The notes beneath the pieces are model-generated. The model had not been told where the DNA came from. It saw nothing but the letters and a program-made list of their open reading frames with translations, and did no database searches. This document shows, piece after piece, positions 1 through 9,633 of a stretch of DNA of 64,000 bases (the stretch's first letter is position 1; the number at the start of each line of letters is the position of its first letter). Origin of the DNA: Kribbella sp. CA-293567 (GTDB taxonomy: Bacteria > Actinomycetota > Actinomycetes > Propionibacteriales > Kribbellaceae). The DNA is taken from NCBI RefSeq assembly GCF_027627575.1, contig NZ_CP114065.1:6386001-6450000 (forward strand). Reading direction: 5' to 3'. The position numbers and the translations under genes were made by a program.

Positions 1-1
1 A

Positions 2-523
2 GACCTCGCGGCCCGCGCCGCGGCCGGCGACGAGAGCGTCATTCCCGAACTGCTGCAGGCGATCCGCCCGCAGGTGCTCCGCCGTGTGTCGAAGTTCCTG
101 CCGTTTCGTGAAGACGCCGAAGAGGCCGCCCAGGACACCCTGCTGACGGTGGCGACCAAGATCCACACCTTCAAGGGCAGCGGCAGTTTCGCCGGCTGGC
201 TGACCGTGGTCGCGACGAACTGCGCGCGGCAGACCTACCGGTCGCTGAAGCGCCGGGCCGTCGAGCAGTCGGCCGAGGTGCTGCCCGAGTCGGTCGATCC
301 GCGGACCACGTCGGTGATCGCCGGTTCGCGACTCGATCTGCTGGAGGCGTTGGAGGCCCTGGAGGCGAGCCATCCGCAACTGGTCCAGCCGCTCGTCCTC
401 CGCGATCTCGGCGCGATGACCTACGCCGAGATCGCCGAAGAACTGGCTGTCCCGCTCGGCACCGTGAAGGCCCGGATTCACCAGGCCCGCAAACAGGTGG
501 CCGAGCACCTCACCATCCGCTGA
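2..523 (+). CDS. ECF-type RNA polymerase sigma factor (5' end outside window)
   Basis: This is the C-terminal part of an alternative sigma factor that directs RNA polymerase to a specific promoter set. The frame is open to the window edge (base 2), and the residues before the first possible internal start (GTG at 74) already look like sigma region 2 (DLAARAAAGDESVIPELL), so the true start lies upstream. Region 2 continues with an acidic helix (EDAEEAAQDTLL) and an aromatic-rich segment. Region 4 is a clear helix-turn-helix (AEIAEELAVPLGTVKARI) before the stop. No anti-sigma gene follows; the next gene is on the other strand. The target regulon cannot be inferred. Confidence 0.85.
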   Translation, partial: DLAARAAAGDESVIPELLQAIRPQVLRRVSKFLPFREDAEEAAQDTLLTVATKIHTFKGSGSFAGWLTVVATNCARQTYRSLKRRAVEQSAEVLPESVDPRTTSVIAGSRLDLLEALEALEASHPQLVQPLVLRDLGAMTYAEIAEELAVPLGTVKARIHQARKQVAEHLTIR

Positions 524-567
524 ACTGGTCCTGGGGCCCGTTCGCCCGGGGAGCAGCATGCGCCGGT

Positions 568-1980
568 CTACCGCAGGCGGCCCTGCCGCTGCGCTCCCGG
601 GTCGATCGTGTTCGTCTTCGTCTGCGCGACCGCCGGGTTGGCGGCGACACCCATCCACTTCTGCAGGATCTGGGTGGCCTCCGTACGCTGCGGCAACGGC
701 AGTCCGCCGATGCTCGCGCCGTGGTTGCCGTTCGGCACCGTGAACCAGTGCGAGTCGCGAGTACCGCGACCGGGCTCGAACTTCTCCGCGCTCCACGGGT
801 CGTTCTCGCCGTACACGAACAGCATCCGCTGACCGGACCGCTTCAGCCACAGATCCACGTCGAGCATCGCGAACGGCTCGTGCCGGGGCTCGATCGAGTC
901 CGGTACGGCGGCCGGCGCGTCACCCGCCTCGCGGTACCGCAGCAGGCCCTTGAGCCAGGTCGTCTTGCTGGCGACGTCCGGCCAGTTGAGCTGCTGGGTG
1001 GCCTGGAAGTAGTACGGCAGGAAGCCCGCGGTGCCTTCGTCGGAGTAGAACGACCAGCCGGAGATCTGGTCGATGAAGTCGAACAGTTGCTGATCCGTCG
1101 CAGCCGCCGTCCCGGGGACCTGCGGGCAGTTCGCCTGCGAGCTGTACTGCCAGAAGGCGAACGGGGTGTCCAGTACGGCCGCCTCGAGGGCGCGATCGGC
1201 CGAACCGAAGGTGCTCTCGTAGGTCAGCCCGTTCTGCGCGGCGTACTCCTTCAGCTTCGCCAGCATCGCGGGCCTGCGCAGCAAGGTGTTGCGTTGCAGG
1301 TTGCGCAGAGCCAGGTTGCAGGCGTCGTCCGTACCGGCGTTCTGGATGAAGCTGACGTAGGAGTCGTGGCGGTTGTTCACGTCCTGCGGGGCGACGTAGG
1401 CGACCGTCGCGTCGACGTCGTTGGGATAGAACCTGCGGTGGTAGACCGAGGTCATGCCGCCCTTGCTGGCTCCGGTGCCGACCCACTTGCCGGCGTACAG
1501 GGCCTTGCGGAACGCCTGCACGATCCGGTGCTGGTCGCTCGCGGCCTGCCAGATGTTGAGCTTGGACCAGTCCTGGCTGGCCGGCGTGGAGGTGTTGAAG
1601 AAGCGCTGCTCGACGTTCACCTGGTTGCCGTCGACCAGGCGCGTCGGCTCCGAGGTGAACGCGCCGCCGACACCGCCGTACCCGGTCGTGTGCAGGACGG
1701 TCGGGCGGACGAAGTCACGGTGCCACAGGGTCACCCGCTGCTCGAACTTCTCGCCGCCCGGCTTCTTGTGATCGGCCGGCTGGGTGTAGCGCAGGACGAA
1801 GAACGGCTTCCCACCGACGACACTGCTGGTCTCGATCCGCAGACCGGGGATCGTCTGCAGCTTCGCCGTGACGTCGGCGACCGGATCAGCGGCCTGGACC
1901 GCGGGCGCTGCCGTCGCGGTGGTGAGCGCGGACCCGGCCACCAGGGCGGTGACCAGGGCAAAGCGGATGAACCGGCGCAC
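568..1980 (-). CDS. Secreted serine peptidase, S37 (PS-10 tripeptidyl aminopeptidase) family
   Basis: This is a 470-residue secreted alpha/beta-hydrolase peptidase. I start it at a GTG (1980) preceded by a GAGGAG ribosome site 7 nt away; the longer upstream frame has no such support. The first ~32 residues form a signal peptide (VRRFIRFALVTALVAGSA then an Ala-rich cleavage zone). The nucleophile elbow is GTGASKGGM with Ser at about residue 172. The likely acid and base lie near the C-terminus in GENDPW and GNHGAS. Length and motifs fit Streptomyces PS-10-like enzymes that release short peptides from protein N-termini. It diverges from the small gene at 2072. Confidence 0.82.
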   Translation of the reverse strand: MRRFIRFALVTALVAGSALTTATAAPAVQAADPVADVTAKLQTIPGLRIETSSVVGGKPFFVLRYTQPADHKKPGGEKFEQRVTLWHRDFVRPTVLHTTGYGGVGGAFTSEPTRLVDGNQVNVEQRFFNTSTPASQDWSKLNIWQAASDQHRIVQAFRKALYAGKWVGTGASKGGMTSVYHRRFYPNDVDATVAYVAPQDVNNRHDSYVSFIQNAGTDDACNLALRNLQRNTLLRRPAMLAKLKEYAAQNGLTYESTFGSADRALEAAVLDTPFAFWQYSSQANCPQVPGTAAATDQQLFDFIDQISGWSFYSDEGTAGFLPYYFQATQQLNWPDVASKTTWLKGLLRYREAGDAPAAVPDSIEPRHEPFAMLDVDLWLKRSGQRMLFVYGENDPWSAEKFEPGRGTRDSHWFTVPNGNHGASIGGLPLPQRTEATQILQKWMGVAANPAVAQTKTNTIDPGAQRQGRLR

Positions 1981-2071
1981 GGGCGGACTCCTCAGTCGTG
2001 GGGCGACACTGCTGATGAGAGTAAGCGGCCCCACCGACAAGCGCGACCCCTTGACAGGTAGCGTGCGGCGC

Positions 2072-2233
2072 ATGTGCCGAGCGGTGAAGTGCAAGAGCTG
2101 TGGAAAGACCACCTGGGCCGGCTGTGGACAACATGTCGCCCAGGTGAAGCAGGCCGTACCGGCGGCCGAGTGGTGCGGCGGCCACCCGAAAGAGGAGAGC
2201 CCGGGTCTCTTCGCCCGCTTCTTCCGCCGCTGA
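2072..2233 (+). CDS. Small conserved Cys-rich protein
   Basis: This is a 53-residue protein starting MCRAVKCKSCGKTTWAGCGQ. It carries Cys at 2, 7, 10 and 18, a His just after, then a second Cys-His pair (WCGGH), a pattern that suggests zinc binding. Very similar short proteins are widespread in actinomycetes as hypothetical proteins, from general knowledge of the group; no function is established that I know of. The ATG at 2072 is chosen because the recognisable conserved sequence begins there, although the frame is open upstream. A TTGACA hexamer ends 15 nt before the ATG but has no matching -10, so I do not call it a promoter. Confidence 0.7.
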   Translation: MCRAVKCKSCGKTTWAGCGQHVAQVKQAVPAAEWCGGHPKEESPGLFARFFRR

Positions 2234-2253
2234 CCGGCCGGGTGTTCGAGGGC

Positions 2254-2721
2254 CTACCTGGGCGGCAACCCGCGCCTTTCGCGCTCATGCCTCAGGTACA
2301 ACCCCGCGGCCGTCGACACGCTGGTGAACAACCAGACACCGACGCCGGCGTCATCCGCGATCCCGATCAACGGCAACAGATCCGGCAACACGTCGATCGG
2401 CGAGATCAAATACACCAACGCCACGCCCCACAACACCTTCTGCCCACCACTGACCCCGCCGTACCCCTCAGCCTTCGCAGCCCGCAACAACCGCGGCAGG
2501 GCTTTGGCCCGCTCGAACACATCCCCCACCGGCACCGGCTCCCCCCGCTCCTTCTTCCGCTTCCACTTGGCGCGGCGAAGCAGCCCGATCCCGGCGATCG
2601 CGGCACCTAGCAGGAGGAACGTGACCCCGATGCCCGAGGCGGGGATGCCGATGACATCGCCATCCCGAAACACCAGGGTCAACAACCCCACCAGCCCGAC
2701 CAGTCCACCGAAGATCACCAT
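2254..2721 (-). CDS. DUF1232 (YkvA-like) membrane protein
   Basis: This 155-residue protein has two N-terminal hydrophobic segments (about residues 1-20 and 28-46), a basic linker (RRAKWKRKKERGE), then a DUF1232 segment with the hallmark YLISPIDVLPDLLPLIG followed by DDAGVG. DUF1232 proteins are small membrane-associated proteins of unknown role. The ATG at 2721 is preferred over upstream starts because those would run far into the neighbouring gene; the two still overlap slip-shod in different registers (2721 versus that gene's end at 2741). It follows the putative Rhs immunity gene on the same strand and could share its transcript. Confidence 0.7.
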   Translation of the reverse strand: MVIFGGLVGLVGLLTLVFRDGDVIGIPASGIGVTFLLLGAAIAGIGLLRRAKWKRKKERGEPVPVGDVFERAKALPRLLRAAKAEGYGGVSGGQKVLWGVALVYLISPIDVLPDLLPLIGIADDAGVGVWLFTSVSTAAGLYLRHERERRGLPPR

Positions 2722-2740
2722 TCGCCGATGGTAGTTGCCG

Positions 2741-2989
2741 CTAGCTCGATTCGCTTCTGTCCTGGGGAGGGATCTCGCTGTTCGTCTGGTGAAGAAACTC
2801 CCCGACAACCATCACAACGATGCCGGGGAGGAAGATCCTGTCGTCGTTCAGCAAGGCTCCCGCCAGGACGAGCGCCCCGCCGGCGGCACTGATCCAGGCG
2901 AGGTGCTGGTGCTTCTGCGCCGACAGCCAAGCCGCACGAAGTAGAAGCACCAGCGCGAGAACACCGAGTAAGGCCTGTTCTCCGCTCAC
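2741..2989 (-). CDS. Small membrane protein, candidate immunity protein for the Rhs tail
   Basis: This is an 82-residue protein with about three hydrophobic segments: residues 5-20 (LLGVLALVLLLRAAWL), 31-47 and 52-65. It has a short polar, acidic C-terminus. It starts with GTG at 2989, only 14 bp after the stop codon of the Rhs protein and on the same strand, with a GGAG about 8 nt upstream. In Rhs and other polymorphic toxin loci the gene directly after the toxin tail usually encodes the cognate immunity protein. That position is the whole basis for the proposed role, because I do not recognise the sequence family. A membrane immunity protein would fit a membrane-targeting toxin. Confidence 0.6.
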   Translation of the reverse strand: MSGEQALLGVLALVLLLRAAWLSAQKHQHLAWISAAGGALVLAGALLNDDRIFLPGIVVMVVGEFLHQTNSEIPPQDRSESS

Positions 2990-3003
2990 TCAACTGTCTC
3001 CAG

Positions 3004-6000
3004 TCAGTCGGTGGGATAGTTCCTGCCGGACAGCGAACGATAGAGGCCGTAGGTCTGGCGTGAGAATCGGAGCGCTGAACGGACCGGACGGCGCTGGAAC
3101 GCACGCTTGGTGCTGCGGAAACTGTAATTGTGCCTCCACCAACGGCGCAGCCGGCTACCTCCATAATGCCGGGGCTTGGCCCTGCCCATGTAGCGGATCG
3201 CCTTGAACCTGCCTGCGAAGATGTCGAGACCTGTGTTGCCGACCAGACCCCATCGGCTCATATGGCCGCCCCGGTACTTCCTGTAGTTGGAGGCGAAGCT
3301 GAATCCGACGGCCACTCCACTGGCGATTGCACAGGCCCCGACAGTGGCGATGACGCAGGCCCCGAAGGCAACGCCTCCGGCAATCGCCACTCGATGTTTC
3401 CAGGCCCACTTACCTGCGTTCTTCGCCTTGCATCGAAAGCCACATTTCCGCTTGCCGTCGAGATCGACGCTGTTGATCGGGTCCGACGGATACATGTAGG
3501 CGTTTTCGTTCCCTCCTCTGACCGGGTCGACCGAGGAGAACAGGCCGGTGGCGGCGTTGTAGAGGCGGACGCCCATCAGCATCAGGCCGGCGCCGGCGGT
3601 GGCTCGCTGTTTGGCGCCGAGCCAGCCGTAGTCGATTGCGCCCGTCTGGGAGGTGTTGGTTGCTGCTGTGTTGCCGTATTCGTCGTACGAGTTCCAGCCG
3701 TTGATGCTGGTGGCGGTGGAACCGGTGGTCGGTAGGTCCACGGAGGTGACTACGTCGCCGTGGGGGTTGGCCAGGGTCAGGTCGGCGCCTGCGTCGCTGA
3801 CCGTGAGGCTCAGGTCGCCGCCGATCAGTTCTGCGTAGCGTTGGGTGCCGCCGCCGGTGGTGGTTACCCAGGTGGGGTTGTCGGAGGTGTCGGCGTAGTG
3901 GCGGGTTGTTTGTTTGGTGCCGTTGGCGTCTGTGACGGCTTCTACCGAGCGGCGGTCGAGGGCGTCCAGGGTGTACGTCGTGGTGGTGCCTCCCTGGGCG
4001 ATCGACCTCGCCAGGTCGTTGTCGTAGTACGCGAGGGAGATGTCGCCGGCCGCGGGGCGTGGGGCGTCTGAGGCCGGGAGGGTGGTGGTGCGGCCCAGGG
4101 CGTCGTAGGTGTAGGTGCCTGCGCCGTTGGCGCCGGTGATGGGGCGGTCGGCGGTGTCGAAGGCTCTGGTCACCGCGGTGCTGCCGGTGGTGGTGCAGGA
4201 GCCGTCGGTGGCGGGGGCCGCGGTGGACTTGGTGAGGCGGTTGTCGTTGCGGTCGAAGGTGTAGGTGCGGGTGGTGCAGCCGGGGGTTTCGGTGGGGTCG
4301 GTGACGTCTGCGCCGGTGGTTGCGGCAGAGCGGTCGTGGACCTTGGCGAGGCGGCCGGCGTTGTCGTAGGTGTAGGCGCGGTCGTAGCCGAGGGCGTCGC
4401 CAGGAGCGTCTCCGGCGTCGCCGTTGAAGGCGGAGCCGTCGGGGGTCCATTCACGGGCGATTCGGCCGTCGACGTCGTTCGCGAGGGACCAGGACAGCCA
4501 CGGGCCGTCCGGGTCGACGGTGGTCGAGCCGTCGTCGTTCAGGTTGGTGACCTGGCCTGTGTAGCGCAGGCCGACCGGTTCGCCGACGCTGTCGAGGTCG
4601 TTGTACTGCGTGACGCCACCTGGCAGCTTCTGGATCGTCATCGAACCGTCGGCGTCGTAGGCGCCGGTCGACGACCAGGTCGAGCCGGCGGTGGTGACCT
4701 CGACCTTCGTGGCGACGCCACGGCGTTCGGTCTTGCCTGCCGCGTCCGTACCGTCGTAGGTGTAGCGGGTCGAGCCGTTCGCGTCGGTGACGGTCGCGAC
4801 CGCACCCGTGGCGTCGTAGACGGTCGTGGTGGCCTGCTCCCCCGACGGCTGGTACGTCGTCTGGCGTCCCCAAGAGTCGTAGCCGGTGGTGACATTGGTG
4901 GTCGAGTTGTCGGCGGCAGTCGCGGTCACGACTGTCGCTTGGCCGGTGGCCGGGTCGTAGGTCGTTGCCTTCCTGGTGTTCGGCGTCGATCCGGTCAGAC
5001 CGGTGACCACCGTCGAGGTCGAGGCAGGACGGCCGTCCAGCAGGTACACCGTGGTCGTGGTGCGAGTCACCGAGCCCGAGGTCTCGGTCACCGTCTTCGG
5101 TGACAGCAGCCAGGTGAAGTTGCTGGTAGTTGTCGAAGGCAACGTCGGTCCAGAGGACGGAGCACCGGCCGGATAGGTCTTGCAGACCAGGCCTGCCCAC
5201 TGCGGCTTCCCGCCACACTCGGCGAACGACGCGTTGGCCGCCGTCGTGTAGTAGACCGTCTTCGTCGTGCCGGCGTCCGTGCCGTTCGAGGCCGGCTGCC
5301 GGCTCTCGACGGCGCGACCTTCGGCGTCGTACCGGGTGAGCTTCACGATGTCGCCGGCGCTGTTCGTGCCGTCGAGATCGACGTCGGTGATCGACTTGCC
5401 GACCTGGCCGAGCTTCCAGCCGTCGGCGTCGCCCGCGACCGGCGGTCCGTAGTCGGTGAGCGACTGCGACGTCAGCTCCAGATCGGTGCCGGTGCCCGGA
5501 TCATGGGCGTACGACGATGCTGTCGTCGGCAGGCGGTACGGCATGGACGTGTCCGGGTTGATCCCCGCGTTCGGCGCACCTTGGTCGAAGGTGGTGTGCG
5601 TGTGCGAGCGGACCCACTGGACGGTGCCGTTCTTCAACGCGGCGAAGCGCGACGGGCCGTAGGTGTCGGTGACCAGCGTGCCGGCCGGCGTCAGAACGGT
5701 GTCGCCGGCAGCGTTCTTAATCTCGGCGTTGTAGACCGTGACGTTGGCCAACTGGTCGACCGAGGCACCCGACGGCATCGCGTCGTCGATCACTGAGCGC
5801 AGGGCGCGTTCGTCCAGCTCGCGGACGGTGTTGCCCTGCTCGTTGTAGTCGGTCGACGTGTACTGCCAGTCGCCCGCGCCGTACTTCGCGGAGTTCACCG
5901 TGTACCCCGAAGCATCGGTGTACTGCAGATCGGCGTACTGCCAGTCGTCAGCGGTCGGCGCGCCACTCACCGGCCGGTCCGGACCGAAGACCGCGAAACC

Positions 6001-9000
6001 GTTGGTGGGCGTCGATTTCTGGTTCCACCGGGCCACCGAGGTGCTCGACAGGTCGGGCAGACCCGCGCCGGACAGCGGTACGTCGTACACGATCTTGGCG
6101 AGGGTCGCGGTGCCCCCGGCCGGATCACCAGCAGGGCGGTCGCGCTTGACCGAGTCGAGCTTCTCGCGCTGGTCGACGGTCACGTAGTTCAGCTGGAACG
6201 GGACCTGTCCGGCGGGCTTCACCGAGGTCAGGTGGTTGGCGGCGTTGTAGCCGTACTCCGCGGTCAGGTTCGATCGCGGGTCGAGGACCGAGGTGAGGCG
6301 GCCGCTGCTGTCGTAGTTGTAGTTGGCGACCCGGGTGGAGTCCATCGCCGGGCCACCGGCCTTGTCCGGATTGAAGATGTCGAGCCAGGCCACGGACAGC
6401 CGGACGTTGCCGTTGATCGTCGTGTAGACGAACCGCAGCGCGCGGCAGCCGGGGTTGAGCGTCCCTGTCGCCGGGCAGGTGACACCTGGCGGGGCGGGCG
6501 CCAGGATGCGCGTGATGCGCCCGGCGGCGTCGTACGAATAGGTGGTCTTCGACGCGATGCCCGGTTCGGCGATGCCCGCGGGACGGAACAAGGTCGCGGA
6601 GGCGGCGCTGGGAGCGGCCGCCGGCGTCCAGGTGGTGACGGTGCCGTCGTCCTCGGTGTAGGCGATCACCGTCGAAGCGCCCGAGCCGGTGACGGTCAAC
6701 TTGGAGCCGTCGAGCTCGGTGTCCTCGTCGGCGGGGACCCAGGTACCGGTGGCGAAGGCGGCCGACGTACGGCGCTGGCCGTTCGGAGCTTCGAAGATCA
6801 GCCCCGTCCCGTCACCCTCGAGCAGCGCGATGGTGCCGTCGATCCGGGTGGAGTCGACCACCTCCATCCCCGCCGCCCCGGCGTCGGCGCCGTCGAACTG
6901 AGCGACCCAGCCCGGCCCGAACACCCCGTTGACCGTGTTGGGAGCGCCCGCGTAGGTGGAGTGAGAGCGGGAGATCGACAGGTCGCCGGTGTAGCCGGGA
7001 ACCGAGATGTCGGTGGAGTCGGCGTTGAACTCGCCGGTCCACAGCGCGACCTGCCCCGGGCCGGCCTCAGCAGTAGGGAAACCGTTGCCGAAGGCACTGG
7101 GTACGCGCTGGATCGTGGTGTTCGGGGTCTGCGACCAGGAGCACTGACTGGAGGACGCGTAGGTGATGCAGACCTGGACGTCCAGCTTGACCGGGACCCG
7201 GTCGTTCAGCGTGGTCGGCTCGATCGCGGGGGTCGACGGGTCGGCGTCGACATTGGCGTCGATCTTGGCGTTGGTGGAGTCCCACAGGCCGGTGACGCGG
7301 ATGCCGCCGGTGCCGTTGTCGGTGACGGTCAGCGGATTCTCGTCGACGTTCCAGCCGACGGTGTCGTGCTGGCCGTCACGGCTGTAGCCGGACAGCCGCC
7401 AGCGCACCTTCGCGGTCGGCATGGCGGACTGGCCGCGGGGCGGGCCGGAGGCATCGATCTTCACCGTGCTCGTGGTGGTGATCCGCGGACTGGCGGTGGG
7501 GGTGGCCAGCGAGGAACCGCCCCAGCCGAAGCTGTACGACGTACTGGCCGACAACCGGCCGGCCGGGGACTCAGCCTGGACCGAGATGCGGTGCAGACCC
7601 GGCGTGCCCTTCTTGATCGTCACCGTGGTCTTGGCGACCGCCGGGTCGCTCGACGGGTTGATCTTGATCTGACCGGCCGCGCCACCCGAGAAGTTGGACA
7701 CGTACGGCTTGCCGTCGACCGTGGCTCGGACGTAGCCGGGAGCGGAGAAACCGCTGCCGGGCGCGGTGATCGTGCAGACGATGTCGTTGGCCGGAGCGGT
7801 GTCCTGCCAGGAGTTGATCCCGTACGGCGCCGGGCAGGAGATCGTCGGCGCCGCCGGTTGCAGGGTGCCTACCCGGACCGGGCTCCAGCCGGACCAGGCC
7901 GAGTCCTTGCGGCCGTCGTTCGACTTCGCCTTGACGTAGATCGCCGTGTTCTCCGGCAGGTTGGTGGTCGGCGTACAGCCCGCGGTGGTGCCGGACGGAT
8001 AGACGGCCGAGGTGCAAGTGGCCTTCAGGCTGCTCGGTCCTTCAGGGCTGGTGTGGAACTCGAAGACGTACTTCACGGTGTTGCCGTCGGCATCGGTCGC
8101 CTTCGTGGACACCCACGGCTTCAGGTACGGCGAGTAGAGGGCCGTGGTGCCGTTCGGCGGCGCGTAGCCGACGGCCGACACATACGTCGGTACTGCGGGC
8201 TTCGCCGGCGGGCGGTTCCAGGTCAGCGTGATGTAGGGATCGGCGATCCCCGCCGTGGAGTAGAACTTCTTGTACGAGTTGGTGTCCTGCTCGTTGCCGG
8301 CGGTGAGAGCCAGGCCTCCGGTCGGGTACGACGCGGTCGACCAGGCCTGCGCGAGACCGGTCATCGGGATGGAGATCCGGCCACCCGGGCAGGAGCCGGA
8401 GAAGCCCTTGGCCGAGGACACCGTGCCGTAGACGCCGCCGAGATCCGGCTGGGCCGTCCATCGACTGGCGGTGGTGGCCGGTGTCGCCGAACGGGCGACG
8501 ACGGCGCTCGGCGTACACGACCTCGAGGAGTGCTGCCACAGCGAGATGTTGGCCGACAGGATGTCCTTGCCGGCGAAGGGAGCGGTGCTGAAGTTGAGGA
8601 ACGAGCGCGCCCAGAACGAGCCGTCGTAGCCGACCTGCAGGTCGGTGGAGCTCGACAGGTCGGTCGTGACGCCGGACCGGACGTAGGTGTCGAAGTTCGC
8701 CTTCGTCGTACCGGTCACGTACGTCGGGTCGACGGTCACCGGGTAGGAGCGGGCCGGGTCGAGCATCCACTTCGCGTCGGGCGCGACGACCAGGGTCGCC
8801 TTGCCGCGGGAGACCTGCTCGACGGTGACCTTGACGGTCGTCTTGTGCGCGGGCTCACCATTGGCCGCGACGCCCGAGTCCCACATGTAGCCGACCGGGA
8901 TGGTCGAGTGGACCACGTTCTTGGCATCGACGAACTCGATCGTGCCATCGGCCAGCGCGCGGGGCGTCAGACCCTTTGTACGCAACGGGATTCGCCAGAC

Positions 9001-9633
9001 CGGCGCGGTCACCGGACGGTGCTTGACGACGAAGTCGTTCTCGAAACCGTTGCGGCGGGCATCGAGGACGAGGTCGACGCCCGGCTGCACGTCGGCGTAC
9101 GTCGCCTTGGTGCCGTTGAGGGTGGGCTCGGGCAGCTTCCAGGGGGAGATCCACTCGACCTGGCGGCCGGCGCCGGACGACGCCGACGCGAAGACCTGGC
9201 CGGTGCTGGTGTTGCGCTTGCCCAAGCGCACGCCGTGCTGGTGGCCGCGGGGAGCGACCGTGCCGTCGGCAGCCTTCTGCAGGGTCAGGTCGATCGACTG
9301 CCAGCGGCCCTTGGCCGTCTTGAACCGGATCGGTGCCGCGTGGGCGTCCGTCGTCATGGTCCCGTCAGGGTTCGACCACGTCGTGGACGTCTCGGTCCGC
9401 ATCGACTCGACCTCGACCCGGGAGCCCTGAGCTCGCGCGGTCACCGAGGCCGAGATCACGTCGGGACGCGAGGTCACCTTCTGGGCGGCCGGTTTCGGGT
9501 CCTCCGCCGGCGCGGCCTCGGCGGGTTGATAGGTGTCCAGCGTCGTGGCCAGCAACGCCAGTGAGACCACCGCGGCGACCACCCGTGGAAATTTCTGGAT
9601 CCGGGCACGTTGAGATCGATCGAGAACGAACAC
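3004..9633 (-). CDS. Giant secreted Rhs/YD-repeat polymorphic toxin-like protein
   Basis: This 2209-residue cell-surface or secreted protein starts at a GTG (9633) after a GGGGAGAG ribosome site. The order is: signal peptide (about residues 1-40, VVAAVVSLALLATTLDT); a DNRLRE-like beta region (about 310-480); fibronectin/Ig-like segments; then a long series of YD repeats (Y-D-x2-G-R patterns such as YSYDAAGRITRI and YTYDNAGRLAKV). The Rhs core ends with GLFSSVDPVRGGNENAYMYP and DPINSVDLDG (about residue 2060). The last ~149 residues (3004-3450) are the variable tail, with a Gly/Ala-rich hydrophobic stretch then a very basic, Arg/Tyr-rich end. WapA/Rhs proteins use such tails as contact-dependent toxins; that activity is inferred here. 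Confidence 0.85.
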   Translation of the reverse strand: MFVLDRSQRARIQKFPRVVAAVVSLALLATTLDTYQPAEAAPAEDPKPAAQKVTSRPDVISASVTARAQGSRVEVESMRTETSTTWSNPDGTMTTDAHAAPIRFKTAKGRWQSIDLTLQKAADGTVAPRGHQHGVRLGKRNTSTGQVFASASSGAGRQVEWISPWKLPEPTLNGTKATYADVQPGVDLVLDARRNGFENDFVVKHRPVTAPVWRIPLRTKGLTPRALADGTIEFVDAKNVVHSTIPVGYMWDSGVAANGEPAHKTTVKVTVEQVSRGKATLVVAPDAKWMLDPARSYPVTVDPTYVTGTTKANFDTYVRSGVTTDLSSSTDLQVGYDGSFWARSFLNFSTAPFAGKDILSANISLWQHSSRSCTPSAVVARSATPATTASRWTAQPDLGGVYGTVSSAKGFSGSCPGGRISIPMTGLAQAWSTASYPTGGLALTAGNEQDTNSYKKFYSTAGIADPYITLTWNRPPAKPAVPTYVSAVGYAPPNGTTALYSPYLKPWVSTKATDADGNTVKYVFEFHTSPEGPSSLKATCTSAVYPSGTTAGCTPTTNLPENTAIYVKAKSNDGRKDSAWSGWSPVRVGTLQPAAPTISCPAPYGINSWQDTAPANDIVCTITAPGSGFSAPGYVRATVDGKPYVSNFSGGAAGQIKINPSSDPAVAKTTVTIKKGTPGLHRISVQAESPAGRLSASTSYSFGWGGSSLATPTASPRITTTSTVKIDASGPPRGQSAMPTAKVRWRLSGYSRDGQHDTVGWNVDENPLTVTDNGTGGIRVTGLWDSTNAKIDANVDADPSTPAIEPTTLNDRVPVKLDVQVCITYASSSQCSWSQTPNTTIQRVPSAFGNGFPTAEAGPGQVALWTGEFNADSTDISVPGYTGDLSISRSHSTYAGAPNTVNGVFGPGWVAQFDGADAGAAGMEVVDSTRIDGTIALLEGDGTGLIFEAPNGQRRTSAAFATGTWVPADEDTELDGSKLTVTGSGASTVIAYTEDDGTVTTWTPAAAPSAASATLFRPAGIAEPGIASKTTYSYDAAGRITRILAPAPPGVTCPATGTLNPGCRALRFVYTTINGNVRLSVAWLDIFNPDKAGGPAMDSTRVANYNYDSSGRLTSVLDPRSNLTAEYGYNAANHLTSVKPAGQVPFQLNYVTVDQREKLDSVKRDRPAGDPAGGTATLAKIVYDVPLSGAGLPDLSSTSVARWNQKSTPTNGFAVFGPDRPVSGAPTADDWQYADLQYTDASGYTVNSAKYGAGDWQYTSTDYNEQGNTVRELDERALRSVIDDAMPSGASVDQLANVTVYNAEIKNAAGDTVLTPAGTLVTDTYGPSRFAALKNGTVQWVRSHTHTTFDQGAPNAGINPDTSMPYRLPTTASSYAHDPGTGTDLELTSQSLTDYGPPVAGDADGWKLGQVGKSITDVDLDGTNSAGDIVKLTRYDAEGRAVESRQPASNGTDAGTTKTVYYTTAANASFAECGGKPQWAGLVCKTYPAGAPSSGPTLPSTTTSNFTWLLSPKTVTETSGSVTRTTTTVYLLDGRPASTSTVVTGLTGSTPNTRKATTYDPATGQATVVTATAADNSTTNVTTGYDSWGRQTTYQPSGEQATTTVYDATGAVATVTDANGSTRYTYDGTDAAGKTERRGVATKVEVTTAGSTWSSTGAYDADGSMTIQKLPGGVTQYNDLDSVGEPVGLRYTGQVTNLNDDGSTTVDPDGPWLSWSLANDVDGRIAREWTPDGSAFNGDAGDAPGDALGYDRAYTYDNAGRLAKVHDRSAATTGADVTDPTETPGCTTRTYTFDRNDNRLTKSTAAPATDGSCTTTGSTAVTRAFDTADRPITGANGAGTYTYDALGRTTTLPASDAPRPAAGDISLAYYDNDLARSIAQGGTTTTYTLDALDRRSVEAVTDANGTKQTTRHYADTSDNPTWVTTTGGGTQRYAELIGGDLSLTVSDAGADLTLANPHGDVVTSVDLPTTGSTATSINGWNSYDEYGNTAATNTSQTGAIDYGWLGAKQRATAGAGLMLMGVRLYNAATGLFSSVDPVRGGNENAYMYPSDPINSVDLDGKRKCGFRCKAKNAGKWAWKHRVAIAGGVAFGACVIATVGACAIASGVAVGFSFASNYRKYRGGHMSRWGLVGNTGLDIFAGRFKAIRYMGRAKPRHYGGSRLRRWWRHNYSFRSTKRAFQRRPVRSALRFSRQTYGLYRSLSGRNYPTD

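Noticed and set aside
2051..2072. Promoter for the small Cys-rich gene based on TTGACA at 2051
   Set aside because: The matching -10 would fall inside the coding region, and no TANNNT sequence is there.
6232..9564. Very long open frame on the plus strand opposite the Rhs gene
   Set aside because: High G+C makes antisense frames stay open. The translation is Arg/Gly/Val-rich without any family motif, and the Rhs reading of the same DNA is unmistakable.
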